Below, in pieces: positions 1 to 6,410 of a stretch of 7,781 nt of DNA. Location of the stretch: positions 1-7,781 of the forward strand of contig DCWG01000139.1 of NCBI GenBank assembly GCA_002327525.1. The letters are read 5' to 3'. This DNA comes from Gammaproteobacteria bacterium UBA2168. Lineage in GTDB: Bacteria > Pseudomonadota > Gammaproteobacteria > Pseudomonadales > Azotimanducaceae. The notes under the pieces are model-generated. The model saw only the letters and a program-made list of their open reading frames with translations. It was not told the origin of the DNA and searched no databases. Position numbers and translations under genes: made by a program. How positions within the stretch are numbered: the first letter of the stretch is position 1; every line of letters starts with the position of its first letter.

Positions 1-1041
1 AACCTCGTCGATATCCAGATCGACCAGCGCCGGATCGAGATCCGGCACGCCGGCTCGCCCGATTGCCATACAGAATCGTCCCCAGTTGGGATCGCCGGCG
101 AACAGCGCCGTCTTGACGAGGGGTGATTCGGCGATCGTGTAGGCCACTTCGAGACATTCCGCACCATCGCGCCCGCCACATACTCGCAGTGTGATGAACT
201 TAGTCGCACCCTCCGCATCGCGCACGATGGCCTGGGCGAGCGTTCGCGCCACATCAGTGACCGCAGACGCAAACACACCGTACAGCGCATGACCTGCATC
301 CGTGATGCGATCGTGCCTTGCCCGGGCAGTCGCGCAGATCACGAACGAATCATTGGTCGACGTATCACCATCCACGGTAACGCGATTGAAGGACGCGTTG
401 GCAGCATCCCGCGTGAGACGTTGCAGGGCATCCTGTTCGATGGATGCATCCGTGCAGAGGTAGGCTAGCATAGTGGCCATGTCGGGTTTGATCATCCCCG
501 CGCCCTTGGCAATACCGGTGATCGTGACAGGCTCCCCGCCGAGATCCACCACCCTGCTCACACCCTTGGGTACCGTATCGGTGGTCATGATCGCCTCGGC
601 CGCGCGCAGCCAATTGTCTTCCGTGGTGGCTGACGCCGCATCGCGTATGGCGGCATTGATGGCCTCCACCGGAAGATGTTCGCCGATGACCCCGGTCGAG
701 AAAGGCAGTACGCTGCCCGGCGCGACGTTCAACTGCCTTGAAACCTCCGCACAGATCGCGCGTGCATCATCGACACCGCGCTGGCCGGTAGCCGCGTTGG
801 CATTACCGCTGTTCACGACCAATGCCCGGGTCGGGGTTTCCGTGAGCGCCCGTTGCGCTATCTCAACCGGTGCGGCTCTGAAACTGCTCTGTGTGAAAAC
901 CGCACCCACGCTCGTTCCTTCATCGAGTGCGAGCACCACCACATCGTCGCGTTCGGTCTGCTTGATGCCCGCACAGGATGTGCCCAGACGCACGCCGGAC
1001 ACAGACAGCAAATCCGTCGGCGGACTCAGGTTGACGGCCAC
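1..1041 (-). CDS. argJ: Ornithine acetyltransferase / glutamate N-acetyltransferase ArgJ (3' end cut by window edge)
   Basis: ArgJ moves the acetyl group from N-acetylornithine to glutamate in the cytoplasm, recycling it within arginine biosynthesis. Some family members also use acetyl-CoA to start the pathway; the sequence alone does not say which type this is. I translated 347 codons without a stop. Family landmarks are the VVNSGNANAATG stretch (residues 76-87), STGVIGE (115-121), the self-cleavage region KGAGMIKPDMATML (179-192), in which the precursor is cut between Ala189 and the nucleophile Thr190, DGDTSTND (224-231), and GDPNWGR (316-322). The family is about 400 residues long, so roughly 50 C-terminal residues lie beyond the left edge. 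The GTG at 1039-1041 is chosen because no ATG lies nearby in frame and family similarity begins just after it. It sits 4 bp after the secA stop with only a weak, distant AAGG upstream, which suggests translation coupled to secA. The reading frame looks intact. Confidence 0.96.
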   Translation of the reverse strand, partial: MAVNLSPPTDLLSVSGVRLGTSCAGIKQTERDDVVVLALDEGTSVGAVFTQSSFRAAPVEIAQRALTETPTRALVVNSGNANAATGQRGVDDARAICAEVSRQLNVAPGSVLPFSTGVIGEHLPVEAINAAIRDAASATTEDNWLRAAEAIMTTDTVPKGVSRVVDLGGEPVTITGIAKGAGMIKPDMATMLAYLCTDASIEQDALQRLTRDAANASFNRVTVDGDTSTNDSFVICATARARHDRITDAGHALYGVFASAVTDVARTLAQAIVRDAEGATKFITLRVCGGRDGAECLEVAYTIAESPLVKTALFAGDPNWGRFCMAIGRAGVPDLDPALVDLDIDEV

Positions 1042-1045
1042 CGTT

Positions 1046-3793
1046 TCAGGCAGCCTTGCCGTGACAGTGTTTGAACTTCTTGCCGGACCCACACGGACAT
1101 TGTTCGTTGCGACCGACCTTTCGTTCGGTGCGCACAAACGTTTCCGGACGCTCGGCTTCCGGTGGCGACGGGGGGGACTCGTCCCCTCCAAGCGCGGTGG
1201 AATCTGCATGCGTATAGCGCATGCGTTTCTTAGCTTCCTCGCGACGATGTTGCTCGGCTTCGCGAGCTTCTTCGGGCGTCTCGATTTGCACCCGTGAAAG
1301 CAGCCTCACGACATCCCGCTTGATGTTGAACAGCAGCTCCTGGAACAGCTCAAATGACTCGCGTTTGTATTCCTGCTTGGGATTCTTCTGTGCGTACGCC
1401 CGCAGATGAATACTCTGGCGCAAGTAGTCCATCATGGCGAGGTGCTCTTTCCAGCGCTGGTCGAGAATCTGCAGCATGATCTGCTTTTCCACCAACCGCA
1501 TGTCGATACCCTGATCCGCCCACTCGCGCTCCTTCGTCCCATACTCATCCGTCACCTGTTCGAGGATCTTGCCCTTGAGCGTCTCCTCGTGCAGTTCATC
1601 GTCCTGATCGAGCCAGCGGCGTATGGGCTGACGGCTCGCGAATTCCGCCTCCAACGCCTGCTCCAAAGCCTCGATGTCCCACTGCTCCTCGAGGCTCTGC
1701 GGCGGTATGTATTCCTCCACGATGTCGTAAACGACTTCCTCGCGAATGGCCTCCACGGTCTCGGAGATGTCCTGCGAACCCATCAGATCGCGCCGCTGCT
1801 GATAAATCACCTGGCGCTGGTCGTTGGCGACATCATCAAACTCGAGCAGGTTCTTGCGCACGTCGAAGTTGTGACCCTCCACCTTGCGCTGAGCTTTCTC
1901 AATGGCGTTGTCGACCATGCGATGTTCGATAGCCTCGCCATCTTCGCCGATTCTCTGCATGAACGACCGCACCTTATCCGAAGCGAAGATGCGCATGAGA
2001 TTGTCTTCGAGCGACAGATAGAAGCGTGACGAACCGGGATCTCCCTGACGCCCGGAGCGCCCCCGAAGCTGATTGTCGATACGACGCGATTCGTGCCGTT
2101 CAGTCCCAATGATGTGCAAACCACCGGCCTCGATCACGGCGTCGTGCACCCCCTGCCAGTCGTTTTTCTGGTGTTCCGCTTCGGTGCCATTCACTTCGCC
2201 TGCCTGGGCTTCCCAGTTTCCGCCGAGCACGATGTCGGTACCTCGACCGGCCATGTTGGTGGCGATGGTCACGACACCGGGACGCCCGGCCTGGGCGATG
2301 ATGTCGGCTTCACGCTCGTGCTGCTTGGCGTTCAAGACGCTGTGATCGATCTTACGGCGTTTCAGTTCCGCCGACAGCCGCTCGGACGACTCGATGGAGG
2401 CCGTGCCGACCAGCACCGGCTGACCGCGTTCGATACAGTCGTTGATATCTTCCACGATGGCATCGAATTTCTCCTCGATCGTGAGGTAGACCAGGTCGTT
2501 CATGTCGTCACGGACCATCGGACGGTGCGTTGGAATCACGACGACGTCGAGCCCATAGATCTGCCTGAATTCAAACGCTTCCGTATCCGCCGTGCCCGTC
2601 ATCCCGGCGAGTTTGCCGTACAGCCGAAAGTAGTTCTGGAAGGTGGTCGAGGCCAGCGTCTGACTCTCGTTCTGGATACGTACGTTTTCTTTCGCTTCCA
2701 CCGCCTGGTGAATACCTTCCGACCAGCGCCGACCCGCCATGGCACGACCCGTGTGCTCGTCGACGATCACCACCTCGCCGTTAGCGACCATGTAGTCCAC
2801 ATCCTTCTTGAACAACGCATGCGCCTTCAGCGCCGCATGCACGTGATGCAGCAGATTCAGATTGGAGGACGAATACAGCGAGTCGCCCTCGTCTAGCAGG
2901 CCCATGCGCGTGAGTTGTTCTTCCACTCGCGCGTGGCCACGTTCGGTGAGTTCCACCTGGCGGTTTTTTTCATCGACGACGAAGTCGCCTTCCTCAACCG
3001 CCTCCTCTTCCATCAGCCGCTCCGCCACACCACCTTTTTCGACGAACGCCTGCGGCTTCAGTTTCGGAGCCAGCTGGTTCATCTTTTTGTAGAGTTCGGT
3101 GCTCTCTTCCGCGGGACCGGAGATGATCAGCGGCGTGCGAGCCTCGTCGATGAGAATCGAGTCCACCTCATCCACGATGGCGTAGTTGAGTTCGCGCTGA
3201 AACTTGTCCTCCAGCGTGAACGCCATGTTGTCGCGCAGGTAATCGAAACCAAATTCGTTGTTGGTGCCGTAGGTAATGTCGGCCTGGTAAGCCTGGCGTT
3301 TCTCGGCGACGTCCTGGCCCGACTGGATCACGCCCACGCTCATTCCGAGAGCCTCGTAAATCGGCCCCATCCAGGTGGCGTCACGGCGCGCGAGATAATC
3401 GTTGACAGTGACGATGTGGACACCGGCTCCGGACAGCGCGTTGAGATATGCGGATAGCGTCGCCACCAGCGTTTTGCCTTCCCCGGTGCGCATCTCCGCG
3501 ATACGGCCCTCATGCAGTGTGACGCCGCCCATCAACTGCACATCGAAATGGCGCATGCCCTTTGCGCGAACGGATGCCTCCCGTACGACGGCGAAAGCAT
3601 CTACGAGCAGGTCATCCAGCGTCTCGCCCGCCGCAAATCGCTCACGCAGCGTATCTGTGTAGGCAGCGAGATCCGCATCAGACAATGGCTGGAAGTGTTC
3701 TTCCCGGTCGTTGATCTTCGTGACCAACTTGCCGAAGCGCTTCAACTCACGTGAGTTTTTTGTGCCGAATACGGCGCGCAGGAATCCAGACAT
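1046..3793 (-). CDS. secA: Preprotein translocase ATPase SecA
   Basis: SecA is the ATP-driven motor that pushes unfolded preproteins through the SecYEG channel. It cycles between cytoplasm and inner membrane. The 915-residue protein is full length for proteobacteria (E. coli has 901). The first nucleotide-binding domain carries Walker A MRTGEGKT (101-108) and the DEVD box (208-211), followed by TPLIISG (220-226). The preprotein-binding region sits roughly at 225-375, then VDEHTGR (344-350) and [13 protein letters not shown] (397-409). The second ATPase domain shows TNMAGRGTD (512-520) and the arginine-rich [13 protein letters not shown] (575-587). A charged linker near 845-895 leads to the C-terminal zinc motif C899-x-C901-x8-C910-H911, the usual SecB and lipid contact site. 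The ATG matches the N-terminus of known SecA proteins ([12 protein letters not shown]). The bases before it contain no Shine-Dalgarno. The gene follows an M23 peptidase gene by 75 bp and precedes argJ by 4 bp. Confidence 0.99.
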   Translation of the reverse strand: MSGFLRAVFGTKNSRELKRFGKLVTKINDREEHFQPLSDADLAAYTDTLRERFAAGETLDDLLVDAFAVVREASVRAKGMRHFDVQLMGGVTLHEGRIAEMRTGEGKTLVATLSAYLNALSGAGVHIVTVNDYLARRDATWMGPIYEALGMSVGVIQSGQDVAEKRQAYQADITYGTNNEFGFDYLRDNMAFTLEDKFQRELNYAIVDEVDSILIDEARTPLIISGPAEESTELYKKMNQLAPKLKPQAFVEKGGVAERLMEEEAVEEGDFVVDEKNRQVELTERGHARVEEQLTRMGLLDEGDSLYSSSNLNLLHHVHAALKAHALFKKDVDYMVANGEVVIVDEHTGRAMAGRRWSEGIHQAVEAKENVRIQNESQTLASTTFQNYFRLYGKLAGMTGTADTEAFEFRQIYGLDVVVIPTHRPMVRDDMNDLVYLTIEEKFDAIVEDINDCIERGQPVLVGTASIESSERLSAELKRRKIDHSVLNAKQHEREADIIAQAGRPGVVTIATNMAGRGTDIVLGGNWEAQAGEVNGTEAEHQKNDWQGVHDAVIEAGGLHIIGTERHESRRIDNQLRGRSGRQGDPGSSRFYLSLEDNLMRIFASDKVRSFMQRIGEDGEAIEHRMVDNAIEKAQRKVEGHNFDVRKNLLEFDDVANDQRQVIYQQRRDLMGSQDISETVEAIREEVVYDIVEEYIPPQSLEEQWDIEALEQALEAEFASRQPIRRWLDQDDELHEETLKGKILEQVTDEYGTKEREWADQGIDMRLVEKQIMLQILDQRWKEHLAMMDYLRQSIHLRAYAQKNPKQEYKRESFELFQELLFNIKRDVVRLLSRVQIETPEEAREAEQHRREEAKKRMRYTHADSTALGGDESPPSPPEAERPETFVRTERKVGRNEQCPCGSGKKFKHCHGKAA

Positions 3794-3868
3794 AAGGGGA
3801 ATGCAGACCAGCGGTTTTCAGGTGGCGGCATCTTACACTGTTTGTCCCGCCAAGCGCGCGCGGGCGCG
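3794..3868 (-). promoter_or_regulatory. secA leader / intercistronic region
   Basis: These 75 bp separate the M23 gene stop from the secA ATG. Read on the minus strand, the 14 bases before the ATG (TCTGCATTCCCCTT) contain no purine-rich Shine-Dalgarno. A six-base pair TGGCGG / CCGCCA (3845-3850 with 3822-3827) could fold with an 18-base loop. I see a weak TAAGAT -10-like hexamer but no -35 at proper spacing, so secA is probably read from upstream as well. No secM-like arrest ORF is visible here. Confidence 0.4.
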
Positions 3869-3870
3869 CT
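3853..3870 (-). repeat. GC inverted repeat over the M23 gene stop codon
   Basis: AGCGCGC at 3853-3859 pairs perfectly with GCGCGCT at 3864-3870 around a 4-base loop, a 7-bp stem. It overlaps the TAG stop of the M23 gene and lies at the head of the secA leader. No T-run follows on either strand, so it does not look like an intrinsic terminator. It could protect or process the mRNA, or it may be a by-product of alternating GC sequence. Confidence 0.5.
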
Positions 3871-4777
3871 AAATGCGTGAGATGTAGCGTGCGGGGTCGA
3901 CGTGCCTACCGTGCTTGCGTACTTCGAAGTGCACATGCGGACCCGTGGAACGGCCCGTGCTGCCCATCACGGCGATGCGCTGGCCCTTGTCCACCACGTC
4001 GCCCACTTCTACCAACAACTCCTTGCCGTGGCCGTAGCGCGACGAAAATCCGTTTGCATGGCTGATCTCGATGGTATTGCCATATCCGGACTTCTCACCC
4101 GCGAAGGTGACCACACCACTAGCCACCGCGATGACGTCGTCACCCTCGCGACCGGCGAAATCCACACCGTCGTGCCAGGCACGATGGCCGCTGATGGGGT
4201 CCAGCCTTCGCCCGTAAGGAGACGACACCCAGCCCCAGGTAACCGGACGCCCGGCCGGTGCGACCGTTTTCCGGTACTCGTCGTCCACCATCAGGGATTC
4301 GAGCAGTTCGAGTTCTTTTTCACGTTCGCGAAGTTGCAGTGACAGTAGCCCGATTTGCTGCTGCAGATCAATCCTGTGCAGCGCGCTGCCCTGCTTGCCA
4401 GCGGGCCCACCCTGAGCCACCGGCTTGCCAAAACTGAATCCCGCCGCATCGAGATTGGCTACCTCGCTAACGCGCGCGCCCAGTGCTTCCATGCGCCACA
4501 AACGCGCCTGCATGCGCGCCAGTTGACGGCCCACGGCTTCATTTTCCGCTGCGGCGCGTATTTGCAGCTCGCTTACCACCGCCGCCTGTGCCTCCAGGCG
4601 CTGCTCCCAGTCATCTACCAGTTCGAACTGCAACGCGCTCGCTGAGAACAGATTCCAGGCGAGTGCCGCGCCCCCCACCACACTCACCAGTGCCAGAGTC
4701 AGCAATCCGAGTCCGGTACGACGGTGCACCCTGATGGTGGCCGATACACCTTTGTCTCTTACGAGTATTATCTTCAC
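3869..4777 (-). CDS. Membrane-anchored M23 (LytM-type) zinc metallopeptidase
   Basis: This is a predicted peptidoglycan DD-endopeptidase, or a regulator of one, acting in the periplasm while anchored in the inner membrane. The 302-residue protein has a short basic N-terminus (1-20), a single hydrophobic helix (about 22-43), helical and probably coiled-coil stretches rich in Glu, Gln and Leu (51-108 and 133-165), then an M23 domain (about 178-300). The domain keeps the full metal and catalytic set: H202-x3-D206, H250 in RYGHG, and H281-x-H283, so it should be active, unlike degenerate LytM factors. The GTG at 4775-4777 is chosen because MKIILVRDKG is a sensible cytoplasmic start just before the helix. 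An upstream ATG at 4894 would add 39 cysteine-containing residues antisense to the divergent gene. No clear Shine-Dalgarno precedes the GTG, but an exact TATAAT lies 12 bp upstream. M23 genes at this place before secA are common in Gammaproteobacteria. The cellular substrate is not known from sequence. Confidence 0.9.
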   Translation of the reverse strand: MKIILVRDKGVSATIRVHRRTGLGLLTLALVSVVGGAALAWNLFSASALQFELVDDWEQRLEAQAAVVSELQIRAAAENEAVGRQLARMQARLWRMEALGARVSEVANLDAAGFSFGKPVAQGGPAGKQGSALHRIDLQQQIGLLSLQLREREKELELLESLMVDDEYRKTVAPAGRPVTWGWVSSPYGRRLDPISGHRAWHDGVDFAGREGDDVIAVASGVVTFAGEKSGYGNTIEISHANGFSSRYGHGKELLVEVGDVVDKGQRIAVMGSTGRSTGPHVHFEVRKHGRHVDPARYISRI

Positions 4778-4789
4778 GCTCTGGCTCTT

Positions 4790-4797
4790 ATTATATT
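4790..4797. promoter_or_regulatory. Overlapping -10-like hexamers in the divergent M23 / DUF721 gap
   Basis: The minus strand reads an exact TATAAT at 4795-4790, 12 bp before the M23 GTG. The plus strand reads TATATT at 4792-4797 and TATTAT at 4789-4794, pointing towards the DUF721 gene. This is the most AT-rich part of the 75-bp divergent gap. I found no good -35 (TTGACA-like) at 16-18 bp for either direction, so the promoter call is tentative. If the minus-strand -10 is used, the M23 mRNA would have only about 5 untranslated bases. Confidence 0.35.
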
Positions 4798-4842
4798 CAC
4801 TACGTTTCTTCCCACTGCAGAAGTAGTTGAGAGCACACTCAC

Positions 4843-4846
4843 GGAG
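4843..4846 (+). promoter_or_regulatory. Ribosome binding site deciding the DUF721 TTG start
   Basis: GGAG lies 6 bases before the TTG at 4853-4855 (GGAG, then AGCCCC, then TTG). This spacing is normal. It is the reason to prefer the TTG over the in-frame ATG at 4724, which lies inside the divergent M23 gene. Confidence 0.55.
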
Positions 4847-4852
4847 AGCCCC

Positions 4853-5179
4853 TTGGCAAGACGGACAATAGACCAACTGCTCAGCGAAGGCCAACGTTTC
4901 ACGCCCCTGCAGAAACTGCTCAGCCAGGCATCCGACCGGGATGCCTGGACCCGCGAGTTGCGCGCGGTCCTGCCTGACCCATTGTGCCGCAACTTTTCGG
5001 TCGCGGCGATGCGCGGAACTGCTCTCGTGGTGCAGTGCAACAACGCCGCCAGCGCCACCCGCCTGCGCTTCCTTGCCCCAGACGTCATCTCAAGCCTCAA
5101 CGCCCTCTCGCACTTCCAGCACATAGACTCTCTACAACTGAAGGTGGCCGAGGGCACCAGCATTGTGAACCACCGCTAG
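4853..5179 (+). CDS. dciA: DUF721 protein, probable DciA-type replicative helicase operator
   Basis: DUF721 proteins include DciA, which helps load the DnaB helicase at replication start in bacteria that lack DnaC or DnaI. The 108-residue product fits the family's single KH-like domain: a leading helix with FTPLQKLLSQA (16-26), ELRAVLPDPL (35-44), a strand with TALVVQC (56-62), and the hallmark ATRLRFLAP (68-76), followed by a final strand, SLQLKVAE (93-100). A Trp seen in many relatives just before the TRLR motif (SPAWATRLR type) is replaced here, S67 by my alignment. The protein ends soon after the domain and lacks the long disordered C-terminal tail of Vibrio-type DciA. It is the only plus-strand gene, divergent from the M23 gene and convergent with lpxC. 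The TTG start rests on a GGAG 6 bases upstream. The ATG at 4724 would add 43 residues antisense to the M23 gene and is less likely. Family call is good; the DciA role is inferred. Confidence 0.8.
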   Translation: MARRTIDQLLSEGQRFTPLQKLLSQASDRDAWTRELRAVLPDPLCRNFSVAAMRGTALVVQCNNAASATRLRFLAPDVISSLNALSHFQHIDSLQLKVAEGTSIVNHR

Positions 5180-5278
5180 ATTCAGTTCTGAGACACCTCA
5201 AATAAATCAACGAACAATGATGGTGTCAGACACCCGGTGACGCGGTATTCAGGCCACCTCTACCAGTACATTGGCGCG
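5180..5278. other. Convergent gap between DUF721 gene and lpxC
   Basis: No ORF is present in these 99 bp between the two convergent stops. The gap holds GACACCTCA (5192-5200) facing TGATGGTGTC (5218-5227), which can pair into a 9-bp stem with one bulged base around an A-rich loop, and the short palindrome listed separately. On the minus strand the palindrome is followed by a T-rich but interrupted stretch (ATCATTGTTCGTT). This could act as a weak two-way terminator, but there is no textbook U-tract. Confidence 0.4.
5222..5234. repeat. 13-bp palindrome GGTGTC-A-GACACC
   Basis: Two perfect 6-base arms flank a single central A. The right arm is reused in a second small palindrome, CACC-C-GGTG (5231-5239), and GACACC occurs again at 5192-5197. 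It sits in the intergenic space between convergent genes, a favoured place for REP-type elements and terminators. Only one full copy is in this window, so a dispersed repeat family cannot be shown here. Confidence 0.6.
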
Positions 5279-6196
5279 TCAGCCGGCAAGCACCGGGTCT
5301 GCGTACCGGACGGGGGCCGCGGGTGGATCGAGCGAAACAATCTCGTATGCGTTCGGAGTATCTAGTAACTTGCGCACAAGTTGATTGTTGGACCCATGGC
5401 CGGATTTGAACCCACGAAACTCCCCGATGACGCTGTGCCCTAGGAGATACAGATCGCCTATGGCATCCAGGATCTTGTGCTTGGCGAACTCGTCCTCCAG
5501 TCGCAGCCCCTCGTCGTTGAGAATGCGGTAGTCGTCCACCACCACAGCATTGTCGAGGCTGCCGCCACGGGCAAGATTCATGGAGCGTAGTTTCTCGTAG
5601 TCGGTCAGAAAGCCGAATGTCCTGGCGCGGCTCACCTCCTTGACGTAAGCCATACTCGAAAACTCGACACGCGCTGAACCACGGTGCTTCTGAAACACCG
5701 GGTGATCGTAAGATAGCGTGTACTCGAGCGCGAACCCATCATAGGGCCTGAGTTCCGCACGCATGTCACCGTCGCCGATCGACACCGATCCGAGTACGCG
5801 CAGAAATTTCTTCGGCGCACACTGCTCCTCGATACCCGCCGATTGCAGCAGGAAGACAAAGGGAGCAGCACTGCCATCCATGATGGGTAGTTCACCGGCA
5901 CTCACATCCACGTATGCATTGTCGATCCCGAGCCCGGCCAGTGCCGACATCAGGTGTTCGACGGTGGAGATCTCGACCTCGTCACGCATCAGCGTCGTCG
6001 CCATCGTGGTGTCACCCACGTTAGCGGCTCTAGCGGGAATACTGACGGGGGTGTCGAGGTCGGTACGGGTGAACACGATCCCAGTGTCTACATCCGCCGG
6101 GCGCAGAGTCAGATATACTTTCTCGCCCGTGTGCAGGCCCACACCCGTGGCGCGGATCATGTTTTTCAGCGTACGCTGGCGAACAGAGTCAGGCAC
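5279..6196 (-). CDS. lpxC: UDP-3-O-acyl-N-acetylglucosamine deacetylase LpxC
   Basis: LpxC is the cytoplasmic zinc hydrolase that deacetylates UDP-3-O-acyl-GlcNAc, the committed step of lipid A synthesis, so it marks a Gram-negative outer-membrane organism. From the GTG at 6194-6196 the product is 305 residues, the same length as E. coli LpxC. The N-terminus reads [19 protein letters not shown], matching the family. Catalytic and metal residues are all present: E80 and H81 in TVEHL, H240 and D244 in [10 protein letters not shown], and H267 in [10 protein letters not shown]. The [15 protein letters not shown] (107-121) and [11 protein letters not shown] (186-196) blocks are also typical. GAGG lies 6 bases before this GTG. 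An in-frame TTG at 6206-6208 would add four residues but overlaps that GAGG, so GTG is preferred. The gene stands 214 bp after ftsZ and converges on the DUF721 gene, so it cannot simply read into secA as in the uninterrupted E. coli order. Confidence 0.98.
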   Translation of the reverse strand: MPDSVRQRTLKNMIRATGVGLHTGEKVYLTLRPADVDTGIVFTRTDLDTPVSIPARAANVGDTTMATTLMRDEVEISTVEHLMSALAGLGIDNAYVDVSAGELPIMDGSAAPFVFLLQSAGIEEQCAPKKFLRVLGSVSIGDGDMRAELRPYDGFALEYTLSYDHPVFQKHRGSARVEFSSMAYVKEVSRARTFGFLTDYEKLRSMNLARGGSLDNAVVVDDYRILNDEGLRLEDEFAKHKILDAIGDLYLLGHSVIGEFRGFKSGHGSNNQLVRKLLDTPNAYEIVSLDPPAAPVRYADPVLAG

Positions 6197-6202
6197 GACA
6201 TT

Positions 6203-6206
6203 CCTC
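6203..6206 (-). promoter_or_regulatory. Ribosome binding site deciding the lpxC GTG start
   Basis: The minus strand reads GAGG, then AATGTC (6 bases), then GTG at 6196. The same bases include the G of the competing TTG at 6208. An ATG inside the spacer is out of frame. Confidence 0.6.
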
Positions 6207-6208
6207 AA

Positions 6209-6410
6209 TGCACCGCATGCTCGGTCCCGGTGACCGATCTGACGTCAGGTCCACCGGAAAGTTCTCCAGGCAGCGGCCTGCTACAGGGCGCTAGCCGAAG
6301 GGGGCGGGATGGTAACAACATTGCGCAACCGTCACTACGACACGGATTCACATTTTTGTTACATATTGTTTCCCGCTCACCTCATGGATGAGCCGTTTCC
6401 GCCGATCGCC
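6209..6410 (-). promoter_or_regulatory. ftsZ-lpxC intergenic region with lpxC leader
   Basis: About 200 bp without a convincing gene. The ftsZ side (about 6340-6370) is AT-rich (AACAATATGTAAC and AACAAAAATGTG on the minus strand) and is the likely place for an lpxC promoter. I found no -35/-10 pair with good match and spacing, the best -10-like hexamer being TACCAT near 6310. An 8-bp palindrome TTGCGCAA sits at 6321-6328 and a 5-bp hairpin arm pair GCTCA/TGAGC at 6375-6393. No run of T after a stem marks a terminator for ftsZ. Confidence 0.4.
6221..6280. repeat. Three palindromes just upstream of lpxC
   Basis: TCGGTC / GACCGA (6221-6226 with 6232-6237, 5-base loop), the perfect 10-bp palindrome CTGACGTCAG (6239-6248), and CAGGC / GCCTG (6267-6271 with 6276-6280, 4-base loop) lie in a row within 60 bp. 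They would be in the lpxC mRNA leader if transcription starts in the AT-rich region, or they could be operator sites on DNA. Function is not known. Confidence 0.5.

Noticed and set aside
473..1297. Plus-strand ORF of 274 codons across the argJ-secA junction
   Set aside because: It is antisense to the clearly recognisable argJ start and secA end; low-complexity Ala/Ser/Thr content.
2093..3457. Two plus-strand ORFs (2093-2896 and 2915-3457)
   Set aside because: Both lie antisense within secA in the same way and show no independent coding signs.
3869..4777. Hidden secM-type arrest peptide before secA
   Set aside because: The gene before secA is a full M23 peptidase; neither its end (PARYISRI) nor the 75-bp leader shows a SecM-like FxxxxWIxxxxGIRAGP pattern.
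4778..4894. Longer M23 N-terminus starting at ATG 4894
   Set aside because: The added residues run antisense to the DUF721 gene, hold several Cys, and would move the membrane helix away from the N-terminus.
6205..6321. Possible 38-residue leader ORF on the minus strand, stop overlapping the TTG before lpxC
   Set aside because: No Shine-Dalgarno before its ATG, Pro/Arg-rich composition as expected by chance, and no arrest-like or attenuator motif.
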